A stretch of 64,000 nucleotides of DNA, from contig QHBJ01000025.1 in assembly GCA_003243975.1 (NCBI GenBank), positions 1 through 64,000 of the forward strand. Reading direction: 5' to 3'. The notes under the pieces were generated by a model, which saw only the letters and a list, made by a program, of their open reading frames with translations, was not told where the DNA came from and did not search any database. This document shows, piece by piece, positions 57,310 through 64,000 of the stretch. How positions within the stretch are numbered: the stretch's first letter is position 1; every line of letters begins with the position of its first letter. This DNA comes from Candidatus Meridianibacter frigidus (GTDB lineage Bacteria; Vulcanimicrobiota; Vulcanimicrobiia; Vulcanimicrobiales; Vulcanimicrobiaceae). Both the position numbers and the translations under genes were made by a program.

Positions 57310-57489
57310 ATGGACAAACGAAACGATTTGGATGACTCCAGCGCATCGCGTGCAATCTCGAATGCAATTCGCGCAGAGCAGCCCGAAGATGCTTCCCAGC
57401 CGGATGAGGCCGTATACGGCGACACGGATTTGAACCCGAATGCCGACGATCAGCGGGATGCGCATCGAGGCGAGAAGGATACCGCTTAG
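57310..57489 (+). CDS. Small acidic protein, 59 aa
   Basis: ATG 57310 with AGGGGA just upstream. The product is hydrophilic, rich in Asp, Glu, Ala, Arg and Asn (DLDDSSASRAISNAI, PDEAVYGDTDLN, DAHRGEKDTA), with no hydrophobic core, so probably disordered. It follows the permease by 30 bases and its stop overlaps the convergent acylase stop. Function unknown; codon use resembles the neighbours. Confidence 0.55.
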   Translation: MDKRNDLDDSSASRAISNAIRAEQPEDASQPDEAVYGDTDLNPNADDQRDAHRGEKDTA

Positions 57490-59642
57490 GGAGCGAGCGT
57501 GAGGCGAGTCACCGTGCGCGCCGCGACCGCGGCATCTGTGTAGGGCAACGGTACCAGCGTTCCTTTGACGTAAGTGGAGGCGAGGTCCGCGTAATGCGGT
57601 GATCCGGGTTCTCCGGACTCGCCTGCGGGAATGACAATTCCGCCCGCATCCCAGTTGCCGGCGTCCCACACGGCTCGAAAACTTTGCGAAAAATTCTTTC
57701 CCAGGACGTGAATGCTGTACGTGTCGCCGTTTCCCGGAAGCGTTGGGCCATTTAGCCAGGGAATTCCGAGACTGCTGAGCGGATTGAGCATGTGCAGCGC
57801 GCCGGCGGCGCCCCACGGTTCGGTAGCCGCGTTCGGGTCGCGCAGAAAACCGAGCGTTTTGCGCAGCAGGACACGGTCGGATGCCTCGGATGGGCGACGT
57901 GCTTCCTCGCGCGCCCCAACCAGGAGCGAAGTCGTATTCCCCGAGGGGTCATTTTCGATCGCATATAGCCGCATCGCGTATGCGATCGTCGCGGCGCGCG
58001 AATCGGGGCTCATGCGTCCGTTCCAATTTTTGAGTTCTTCCACCGCCTTCCGCTCCGTCGGTTCGAGCAGCGCGGGACGCCTACGCGCGGCTGCGACGAC
58101 GAGTTTCGCGAGTTCGAGCTCCGCAATACTGAGCGTGTCCTGTTGCATCCCTGAAAAATAGGCGGCGCTGAACTTTTGGTTTGCTTCGTGAAGCAACTGT
58201 CGGATGCGGTACGCGCGGTACGGAGGCGCAAAGGTCGGGCTTAACCGGAATGGATAGGCATCTGCATACATTTTGTTGTTGGCCGTGAACACCAAGGCGT
58301 TGCGCGATGGCGCGACGTGTGGAAGCGTGGCGAACGACAGCGGCGCAAAATCCCGATAAGGTTCGTCATGCACGCGCCTGCCCCAAAGCGGGTCGTTTGG
58401 AATCCAGCCCGCTAAAGCGTAGGCCGCGCGGCCGTCGCGCGCAGCGACAACGAAGTTCTGCGTCGGCCCCGGATAGGAGGAGAGCGCGCGAAGCGCATCT
58501 TCCATCGAGTGCGCGCGGTCCAAGCCATCGAACGCAATCAATGGAGAACGCGGATTTGTTACAGCACTCCAGGCCACGAGATAACTCCGAGCGCCACGCG
58601 TAATGTAAAAACCCCGCGCGTCGCGATAGTACGTTTGCGAAACCGGCGTGCCGAAGTGCACACCGAACGTTTCCGCGACACCCCTAGCAGGCCGAACGGC
58701 CCGAAACACACTGAGGGCCGCGACGGTCCCGTTGGTCGCTCCCCAAGCGAGCGCATCGTTGTGTCCCAGAATCACGCCTGGCGTTCCCGCGAGCGACGCG
58801 CCCGCCGCATGGTATCCAGGCGCCTTTAGATCGACAAGGTACCAAATGCCGGGAATGCTCAAATCTAAGTGCGGATCGTTTGCAAGCAGCGCGTGGCCGC
58901 CGGCCGTGAGCGCGGCGCCTGCCGTCCATGCGTTGCTTCCCAACGGCAACGGTTCGGAACCGGCCTCGCCTCTGGCACGTTGCGGCGTCGATTGTGCGGT
59001 CCGCTTTTCACCCACGAGCGGTACGTCGTACTTGGGGTCTGTAAGGGGGTATGCGGCGTCGTAGCCGTTGGGCCCGCGCAAGCGATAGACTACATCGCGT
59101 TTCAGAACGTCTTGATACGGATCCGCCAGATTAAGCACGGTAGCAAAACCAACTGCCAGCGAGTCCTGCGCACTCCACGGCTGCGGGCGCACAAAGAGAA
59201 GCCGATATTCAAACGGCAGCGGCTGTTTTTGCATGGCTGCGTTCACACCGTCGGCGAAAGCCGACAGCATCGCGCTCTGCATTGGGTTCAGCCGTTCATA
59301 CTGTCGTTGCACGACCGTCCGCACGTCAATGTTGCGCGATCGTTCATCCGAAGCAATTGCTTGCGGACCGAACCATTCTGCCAAGCGTCCGTAGACGAAG
59401 TGGCGGGTGAGATCCATCTGGAAGAGCCGATCCGAGCCCTCGGCAAAACCCTGCGCCAGGAAGAGATCGTGCTCGTTTGCGGCGCGAATGTGCGGGATGT
59501 CACGGTCGTCGCGCAAGATCTGCACCGCCGCCTGTAGCCGGGGTACCTGAATGCTCCCGCTGACTTGCGCCACCGCCGTATGAAACTCGATGAAGAGATA
59601 GAGCGCCAGAATGATCGCCGGTATAGCCAGAAGCGTGAGCAC
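57486..59642 (-). CDS. Penicillin acylase-family Ntn hydrolase
   Basis: 718 aa with an N-terminal membrane or signal helix (LTLLAIPAIILALYLFIEF). The precursor layout is kept: alpha chain, spacer, then the beta chain beginning with the nucleophile in LGSNAW after autocleavage. ILGHNDALAWGATNG and the oxyanion-type N residues further on support activity. Family members hydrolyse N-acyl groups such as penicillins, acyl-homoserine lactones or other amides. Quorum quenching or nutrient recycling are possible; not decided here. Confidence 0.9.
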   Translation of the reverse strand: MLTLLAIPAIILALYLFIEFHTAVAQVSGSIQVPRLQAAVQILRDDRDIPHIRAANEHDLFLAQGFAEGSDRLFQMDLTRHFVYGRLAEWFGPQAIASDERSRNIDVRTVVQRQYERLNPMQSAMLSAFADGVNAAMQKQPLPFEYRLLFVRPQPWSAQDSLAVGFATVLNLADPYQDVLKRDVVYRLRGPNGYDAAYPLTDPKYDVPLVGEKRTAQSTPQRARGEAGSEPLPLGSNAWTAGAALTAGGHALLANDPHLDLSIPGIWYLVDLKAPGYHAAGASLAGTPGVILGHNDALAWGATNGTVAALSVFRAVRPARGVAETFGVHFGTPVSQTYYRDARGFYITRGARSYLVAWSAVTNPRSPLIAFDGLDRAHSMEDALRALSSYPGPTQNFVVAARDGRAAYALAGWIPNDPLWGRRVHDEPYRDFAPLSFATLPHVAPSRNALVFTANNKMYADAYPFRLSPTFAPPYRAYRIRQLLHEANQKFSAAYFSGMQQDTLSIAELELAKLVVAAARRRPALLEPTERKAVEELKNWNGRMSPDSRAATIAYAMRLYAIENDPSGNTTSLLVGAREEARRPSEASDRVLLRKTLGFLRDPNAATEPWGAAGALHMLNPLSSLGIPWLNGPTLPGNGDTYSIHVLGKNFSQSFRAVWDAGNWDAGGIVIPAGESGEPGSPHYADLASTYVKGTLVPLPYTDAAVAARTVTRLTLAP

Positions 59643-59673
59643 TCCGCCCGCGATTGCGGCGATGCGGCACGGT

Positions 59674-59979
59674 TTAGACTTTAACGTAGATGTCGTCGCC
59701 TTCGATCCGCACCTCGTAACTCGGCACCGGCAGAATTGCGGGTAAGGTGAGCGCAGCGCCTGTTCTCACATCGAAGTACGCGCCGTGACGCGGGCACATG
59801 ATGCGCTCGCCTTCGAGTTCTCCCTGGTCCAGCTCGCCGCCGTCGTGTGTGCAAACATCTTCAATTGCGTAGATCTCGCCCTCGACGTTGCAGAGGAGCA
59901 CGTCGGTGTTTCCCAGCGTGACCTTCCTAGTTGTCCCCGGAGCAATCTCCGATTTCTTGGCAACCGGCGTTTGGCTCAT
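59674..59979 (-). CDS. Rieske [2Fe-2S] ferredoxin-type protein
   Basis: 101 aa from ATG 59979. Cluster ligands are in CTHDGGELD and CPRHGAYFD (Cys-x-His and Cys-x2-His). It is a single-domain Rieske ferredoxin, of the type that donates electrons to oxygenases or is linked with nitrite reductase small subunits. It lies beside the acylase; sufB (Fe-S assembly) is about 0.6 kb away. Confidence 0.9.
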   Translation of the reverse strand: MSQTPVAKKSEIAPGTTRKVTLGNTDVLLCNVEGEIYAIEDVCTHDGGELDQGELEGERIMCPRHGAYFDVRTGAALTLPAILPVPSYEVRIEGDDIYVKV

Positions 59980-60080
59980 GCCCGTTTTTGCGACACGGCA
60001 GCGAACGATTCTTGCTATTCGAGGGACTCCTGATGCGGCGTGCGAACGACGCCTGCAAATCTTTCGTAAGGAGTTCCGAT

Positions 60081-60386
60081 ATGCCGACACCCGATCCGTC
60101 CGCGGCGGCGATGCATGTCCTGGCTGCTTTTGGCGTTTTCATTTGGCTCTTCGTCCTGTGCGTGATTCTTTTGCAAATCATTATTGCGTGGAACATTGCC
60201 AGCAAAGCCGGTTATAGCGGCGTTCTGTCGCTCCTCATGCTGGTTCCGCTCGTGAATTTCGTCGTTCTCTTGATCTTTGCGTTTTCCGAATGGCCGATCC
60301 AGCGCGAACTCGCCGCCTGCCGCGCGTCCCAGACTCAGCCCACGATCCCACCATTTCCACCCGGCACTCGTGTAGCCCCGACATAG
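60081..60386 (+). CDS. Small two-TM hypothetical protein
   Basis: 101 aa from ATG 60081, with AAGGAG seven bases upstream. TM1 (AAFGVFIWLFVLCVILLQIII) and TM2 (VLSLLMLVPLVNFVVLLIFAF) joined by ASKAGYSG, and a Pro-rich tail. Resembles DUF805/YtxH-like small membrane proteins. Divergent from the Rieske gene and ends before a terminator. Confidence 0.65.
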   Translation: MPTPDPSAAAMHVLAAFGVFIWLFVLCVILLQIIIAWNIASKAGYSGVLSLLMLVPLVNFVVLLIFAFSEWPIQRELAACRASQTQPTIPPFPPGTRVAPT

Positions 60387-60422
60387 GTGGTTCCGGGCCG
60401 ATGGCCGCCCCCAAGACACTCG

Positions 60423-60450
60423 AAAAGGCGCGTCGTGCGCCTTTTCTGTT
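60423..60450 (+). terminator. Intrinsic terminator after the two-TM gene
   Basis: AAAAGGCGC (60423-60431), loop GTCGT, GCGCCTTTT (60437-60445), then CTGTT. The nine-bp stem with T-rich 3' arm is typical, 37 bases past the stop. Confidence 0.8.
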
Positions 60451-60518
60451 TCATGAATTTTTTCGCACAGCAAGCTTTGAGGTTGCCGTCGAGGTAATGC
60501 GAAAAATGCGGTGAAGTA

Positions 60519-60545
60519 GAAAAACCGCCTGGACGGCGGTTTTTC
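60519..60545. terminator. Bidirectional terminator serving sufB
   Basis: GAAAAACCGCC (60519-60529), loop TGGAC, GGCGGTTTTTC (60535-60545): an 11-bp stem with A and T tracts on both sides, so it works in both directions. It lies 38 bases past the sufB stop on the minus strand. Confidence 0.8.
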
Positions 60546-60582
60546 GAACGGTTTCCGGGGAGGCGTCTTTGGCTCCAGCGCT

Positions 60583-62001
60583 CTACCCGACGGCGCCTTC
60601 CATTTCCATCTGCACCAAGCGGTTGAGTTCCAGTGCGTACTCCATCGGCAATTCCTTGACAAAGAAGTCGAAGAAGCCGTTGACGATCATGGCGGTTGCG
60701 TCGGCTTCGCTCAAACCGCGGCTCATCGCATAGAAGAGCTGCTCTTCGCCGATCTTCGAAACGCTGGCCTCGTGCTCGACCGTAGAGCGCTGTTCGTGAA
60801 TTTTCATGGTGGGCTTGGTGTCGCTGCTGCTGTGATCGTCCATGATCAGCGCATCGCACTTCACGCGCGTCTTTGCGCCTACCGAACCGGGGAATATCTC
60901 GACTAAGCCGCGATAGGTGGTCTTGCCGCCGTGGGCGGTGACCGACTTGTTGGTGACCATCGATGTCGTGTTCGGAGCGGCGTGAATGACCTTGGCGCCG
61001 GCATCCTGATGCTGACCTTCCCCAGCAAATGCCATTGAAAGAATCTCGCCCCGTGCGCCTTCGCCCATCAGGTAAATGGCGGGGTACTTCATCGTTAGAC
61101 GCGAGCCGATGTTGCCGTCGACCCATTCGACGGTCGCGTTCTTGTATGCGATCGCGCGTTTGGTCACCAGGTTAAAGATGTTGCGGTACCAGTTCTGAAT
61201 CGTCGTGTAGCGGATCGAGGCATCTTCCATCGCGATTAGCTCGACGACCGCGCTATGCAGCGAGCTGGTCGTAAACTTCGGTGCCGTGCATCCCTCGATG
61301 TAGTGAACTTTGGAGCCCTTGTCCGCGATGATCAGCGTGCGCTCGAACTGGCCCATGTTCTCCGTATTGATGCGGAAGTAGGCCTGCAGCGGTGATTTTA
61401 CTTCGACGCCGGGCGGTACGTAGACGAACGAACCGCCGGACCAAACGGCCGAATTCAGTGCGGCAAACTTGTTGTCGCCCGGCGGAATGACCGTAGCGAA
61501 ATACTTCTTGAGGATGTCCGAATGCTCGCGCAGCGCGGTGTCCATGTCGCAGAAGATGACGCCGTCTTTCTCCAAGTCCTCGCGGATGGAATGATAGACA
61601 ACCTCAGATTCGTACTGTGCGGAGACGCCCGAGAGAAACTTGCGTTCGGCTTCCGGAATGCCCAGGCGATCGAATGTGCGTTTGATGTCGTCGGGCACAT
61701 CGTCCCACGAGCGTTCGGTGCCCTCGCTGGACTTTACGAAGTAGTGGATGTCGTCGAAGTTGATCTCCGACAGGAGCGCGGTGTCGCCCCATGTGGGCAT
61801 CGGCTTGGATGAGAAAATCTCGAACGCTTTGAGGCGGAAGGCTCGCATCCACTGCGGCTCGTCCTTCATGGCGCTGATCCGCTCGACGATCTCGCGCGTG
61901 AGGCCCTTCCCGGACTTGAAGACGTACTTGTCCTCGGGGTCGTGGAAGCCGTGGCGGTAGTCCTCGACGGGTGCGGCGGGGCTCTTCAGTACGGTGGCCA
62001 T
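60583..62001 (-). CDS. sufB: Fe-S cluster assembly protein SufB
   Basis: 472 aa. SufB hallmarks include [39 protein letters not shown] (as part of the beta-helix core) and [20 protein letters not shown] with the conserved Cys, then [15 protein letters not shown]. It is the scaffold of SufBCD. sufC and sufD are not next to it: a divergent polyamine region lies upstream and a terminator follows, so it is transcribed alone. Confidence 0.96.
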   Translation of the reverse strand: MATVLKSPAAPVEDYRHGFHDPEDKYVFKSGKGLTREIVERISAMKDEPQWMRAFRLKAFEIFSSKPMPTWGDTALLSEINFDDIHYFVKSSEGTERSWDDVPDDIKRTFDRLGIPEAERKFLSGVSAQYESEVVYHSIREDLEKDGVIFCDMDTALREHSDILKKYFATVIPPGDNKFAALNSAVWSGGSFVYVPPGVEVKSPLQAYFRINTENMGQFERTLIIADKGSKVHYIEGCTAPKFTTSSLHSAVVELIAMEDASIRYTTIQNWYRNIFNLVTKRAIAYKNATVEWVDGNIGSRLTMKYPAIYLMGEGARGEILSMAFAGEGQHQDAGAKVIHAAPNTTSMVTNKSVTAHGGKTTYRGLVEIFPGSVGAKTRVKCDALIMDDHSSSDTKPTMKIHEQRSTVEHEASVSKIGEEQLFYAMSRGLSEADATAMIVNGFFDFFVKELPMEYALELNRLVQMEMEGAVG

Positions 62002-62010
62002 TGGAGCTTA

Positions 62011-62039
62011 AGCGTACGTCCGGGGCCAGTAATAGTCAA
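62011..62039 (-). promoter_or_regulatory. Possible promoter of sufB
   Basis: Minus strand TTGACT (62039-62034), 17-base spacer, TACGCT (62016-62011), ten bases before the ATG. The -35 is good, the -10 poor, and the resulting leader very short. Low confidence. Confidence 0.3.
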
Positions 62040-62125
62040 GATTGTAAAGTCGTTCCTTTATTTTCTTCCACTAAGCGGTCGCCTGGACGCCCAAGGGCGG
62101 CCCTCAGATATTTTCCCTAAAGTTC

Positions 62126-62154
62126 TTTACAGGGGGGACCCTGGGGGGTACTAT
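62126..62154 (+). promoter_or_regulatory. Promoter of speD
   Basis: TTTACA (62126-62131), 17-base spacer made of two G-runs, TACTAT (62149-62154). Both hexamers are close to consensus. A start near 62161 gives a leader of about 210 bases before speD. Confidence 0.65.
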
Positions 62155-62373
62155 GTCCGTCGAGTGTTTTTTTAGGCCGGGTTTCACCTCGTCCCCGAAG
62201 ACGCTCACGGGAAGGGGAGGCGCGCCCCATCGCGCTATCGCGGCGAATCGCCCGCACACCGCAACGTGCCGGCAAGAGTTCGTCGATAGGTCGGGGACGT
62301 GACTGCACTGCAGACGCCAGCCGACGAGTCCGGAGGTGGGATTCCCCCCAAAGGTTCCAGGAGAGCAAAGAAA
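62155..62373 (+). other. Long 5' leader of speD without a gene
   Basis: The gap from the sufB start to the speD TTG is 372 bases and holds no gene. Past the promoter it carries several GC-rich self-complementary stretches, such as GGGGAGGCGCGCCCC and CGCGCTATCGCG (about 62214-62245), and AGGAG just before the start. It may be a structured regulatory leader; no known riboswitch consensus is recognised by eye. An alternative GTG 62299 would make part of it coding. Confidence 0.35.
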
Positions 62374-62793
62374 TTGAAGGCACTCGGTACGCACATTGTG
62401 TGCGAGTTGTCGGGCTGTGACCCCGCGTTGTTATCGGATGTCGACGGCGTGCGCGAGCACTTGAAACAAGCCGCTCGCAAGTCCAAGGCCACAATTATGG
62501 AGACGGCCTTTCATAGATTTTTCCCCCAAGGGGTCTCCGGCGTGGTCGTGCTGGCCGAATCCCACATTTCGATCCACACGTGGCCGGAAACCGGCTATGC
62601 TGCGATGGATTTTTACACTTGCGGCGACCATACCGATCCATGGCTGGCCTGCGAGTACGCCGCGCAAGCATTTCGTGCAACCAATATGTCGACCACGGAA
62701 GTCAAGCGCGGAATCGAAGCCGCCAAAGGCCAGTTCACGCACCTCATCACGACGGACCGGCAAGCTCGCGAACTCTGCGGGAAGAGCGCCTAA
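62374..62793 (+). CDS. speD: S-adenosylmethionine decarboxylase proenzyme (SpeD, class 1B)
   Basis: 139 aa from TTG 62374, or 164 aa from GTG 62299. The family begins just before KALGTHIV, so TTG fits better. The self-cleaving Ser that gives the pyruvoyl group is in ESHISIHTWPE, and the other catalytic residues are in FYTCGDHTDPW. It produces decarboxylated SAM, the aminopropyl donor for spermidine synthase (speE, 0.9 kb downstream). Confidence 0.93.
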   Translation: MKALGTHIVCELSGCDPALLSDVDGVREHLKQAARKSKATIMETAFHRFFPQGVSGVVVLAESHISIHTWPETGYAAMDFYTCGDHTDPWLACEYAAQAFRATNMSTTEVKRGIEAAKGQFTHLITTDRQARELCGKSA

Positions 62794-62801
62794 GCCCTAC
62801 T

Positions 62802-63614
62802 CTATTCGCGCATACGTAGAAGCCCGCGCAACGCTCGCACAACGGGGCGTATCGCGCTCGGCGAAAGCGCGGTAAGGCGCCGGAAGAATTGCCGCAGTCC
62901 GGTGGCTTGCTGTTGCTCCGGTCGTAAAACGAAGAGCGTATCGTGTTCCTGATTCGTCTGTGCATCACCGGGACGTGCCGAATAGTAGTACGATGCAAGC
63001 GATTTGCGCGTGATGCCTGGCGGTAGGCGCAGCTCTTTGTAACCATGAAACGCGTGGTCGTGCGTTTCCATGATGACGCAGCGGTTGAACTTGGGCTCGA
63101 TGTACTGTCGGCGCTCTTTCATATCGCGGGACCACAGTTCCAAGTATCCTTGCCATTGGGGCTCCCAGCGCTCGTTAAGATAGATAAGCAGATTCAAGCG
63201 GCGATAGAGCCGCAGCCTTGGGTGAATGTTGAAATCGGCGTGAACGTCCAGATAACTTCCGTCGGCGCCCTGATGCAGGCCGCCGCCGTGCAAATCGGGA
63301 TCGGCGCTTAGATCTGCAATTTGCGTAACCGCGCCCAGCCAGCGCATGAATCGCGCCGAGCCCAACTCATCGAAGATTGAACCAAAAACGGGATCGAGGC
63401 GCGCGATGCCTTGGTCGGCATTCTTGACCTCGGCCAAGCCGGCAAATGCGATCTGCATGGTCTGCGGAGACGGGAATGCTGCCGCTGCACGAGTTGCTGC
63501 CTGCGGATCGAGAAAATCCTCGATCATGACGTGCCGGATCGGATCGCCCTGCGCAAAGCGACGTCGAGCAGAATTCAGTTCTGCATTTAACCTCGCGTAG
63601 TCAAGCATCGACAT
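62802..63614 (-). CDS. 2-oxoglutarate/Fe(II)-dependent oxygenase
   Basis: 270 aa; ATG 63614 with GGAG six bases upstream. Fe ligands are HADFNIH (His-x-Asp) and the distal His in THDHAFHGY; LNLLIYLNERWEPQWQGYLELW is the surrounding double-stranded beta-helix and the C-terminal Arg-rich part binds 2-oxoglutarate. Similar proteins hydroxylate prolyl residues or amino acids or modify sugars. Opposite strand between the two polyamine genes; target unknown. Confidence 0.85.
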   Translation of the reverse strand: MSMLDYARLNAELNSARRRFAQGDPIRHVMIEDFLDPQAATRAAAAFPSPQTMQIAFAGLAEVKNADQGIARLDPVFGSIFDELGSARFMRWLGAVTQIADLSADPDLHGGGLHQGADGSYLDVHADFNIHPRLRLYRRLNLLIYLNERWEPQWQGYLELWSRDMKERRQYIEPKFNRCVIMETHDHAFHGYKELRLPPGITRKSLASYYYSARPGDAQTNQEHDTLFVLRPEQQQATGLRQFFRRLTALSPSAIRPVVRALRGLLRMRE

Positions 63615-63681
63615 GCTGCGCTCCATTCAAATAGAGTTTCAGCAACCAGGACGGGCCATCCCCGCAGCGTATGCTGCGGCC

Positions 63682-64000
63682 ATGCCCAAGACCGAGCACT
63701 GGCAATGGTACGTCGAGCAGTTCTCGCCGACCGAAGAGCACCGCCACGCGATCGACGAGGTTTTCTATGCCGGACGCACGGATTTTCAAAATGTCGGCAT
63801 CATTAGAACGCCGGCCTTCGGCAAGGTGCTCATTCTAGACGGCGATACACAAAGCTCGCAAGCCGACGAACGAATCTATCACGAGGCACTTGTGCATCCG
63901 GCGCTCGCCGGCGCGCCCGACCGCTCAGAAATCCTGATTCTCGGCGGCGGGGAAGGCGCAACGCTGCGCGAGGTGCTGCGCTGTCCTGACGTGGGCCGCG
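63682..64000 (+). CDS. speE: Spermidine synthase (SpeE), 3' end outside the window
   Basis: At least 106 codons from ATG 63682, open to the window edge. The start (HWQWYVEQFSPTEEHRHAID), GKVLILDGDTQSSQADERIYHEALVHP and ILILGGGEGATLREVLR are the family pattern: the Asp and Gln/Glu residues bind putrescine and the glycine-rich loop binds decarboxylated SAM. Partner enzyme of SpeD. Confidence 0.93.
   Translation, partial: MPKTEHWQWYVEQFSPTEEHRHAIDEVFYAGRTDFQNVGIIRTPAFGKVLILDGDTQSSQADERIYHEALVHPALAGAPDRSEILILGGGEGATLREVLRCPDVGR

Noticed and set aside
60465-60509. 14-codon ORF between the two terminators
   Set aside because: No RBS and flanked by terminators; probably chance.

Overview
The window is a gene-dense, GC-rich bacterial chromosome segment with housekeeping and catabolic genes in short operons and many 4-base start/stop overlaps. 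The gene set is mixed. It includes a PyrK/PyrD type 1B dihydroorotate dehydrogenase, HemQ, Prp protease and RbgA/YlqF GTPase, as in Gram-positive-like lineages. It also includes a type III-like PHA synthase cluster with a PadR/PhaQ-type regulator, DUF1800/DUF1501 paired secreted proteins, methylcrotonyl-CoA carboxylase and a SpeD/SpeE polyamine pair. This suits an aerobic, uncultivated, deep-branching lineage such as Candidatus Eremiobacterota (WPS-2). That assignment is inference; the sequence does not prove it. I see no phage, transposase, CRISPR array or rRNA.

Layout. 0-8 kb: a partial tRNA-Ala with a consensus promoter, a secreted HxHP protein, an SDR fusion carrying an in-frame repeat, a clan GH-A glycosidase, purEK, a glycosyltransferase and an amidohydrolase. 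7-15.6 kb: leucine/isovalerate catabolism (HMG-CoA lyase, biotin carboxylase, enoyl-CoA hydratase, carboxyltransferase), interrupted by a b-type cytochrome/molybdopterin oxidoreductase pair and an EamA exporter. 15.6-20.2 kb: DUF1800, DUF1501 and a DUF885 hydrolase. 20.3-25 kb: the PHA cluster phaJ, phaQ-like, phasin, phaE-like, phaB, phaC, then a metallo-hydrolase and a GNAT enzyme. 25-29 kb: ECF sigma factor, membrane anti-sigma candidate, OmpR-type regulator, histidine kinase and a secreted DUF4097-like protein on one strand.

30-35 kb: pyrK-D-F-E, GNAT, AI-2E family transporter. 35-41 kb: VOC protein, argS with an unusual HIGH region, fragments of dprA and comM flanking an opposite-strand block of DUF5679, nrdR, dut, panE and hemQ. 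41-48 kb: a ribose-type sugar ABC importer, LolA-like protein, Usp and an APC permease. 48-52 kb: the trmD-rplS-lepB-lepB-rbgA-rnhB-yraN operon. 52-54.6 kb: TPR protein, tatB-like gene, a lytic transglycosylase-like protein lacking its glutamate, prp and rplU. 54.6-57.3 kb: an apparently self-regulated ABC exporter operon with a 15-bp-arm operator and an 11-codon leader ORF. 57.3-64 kb: penicillin-acylase family hydrolase, Rieske protein, sufB, speD, a 2OG-Fe(II) oxygenase and the start of speE.

The most interesting signals are the operator/leader-peptide ABC exporter operon, a hairpin that sequesters the phaB ribosome binding site and start, a terminator inside the start of prp, the decayed competence genes either side of a five-gene block, and a dispersed repeat that became coding sequence in an SDR protein.
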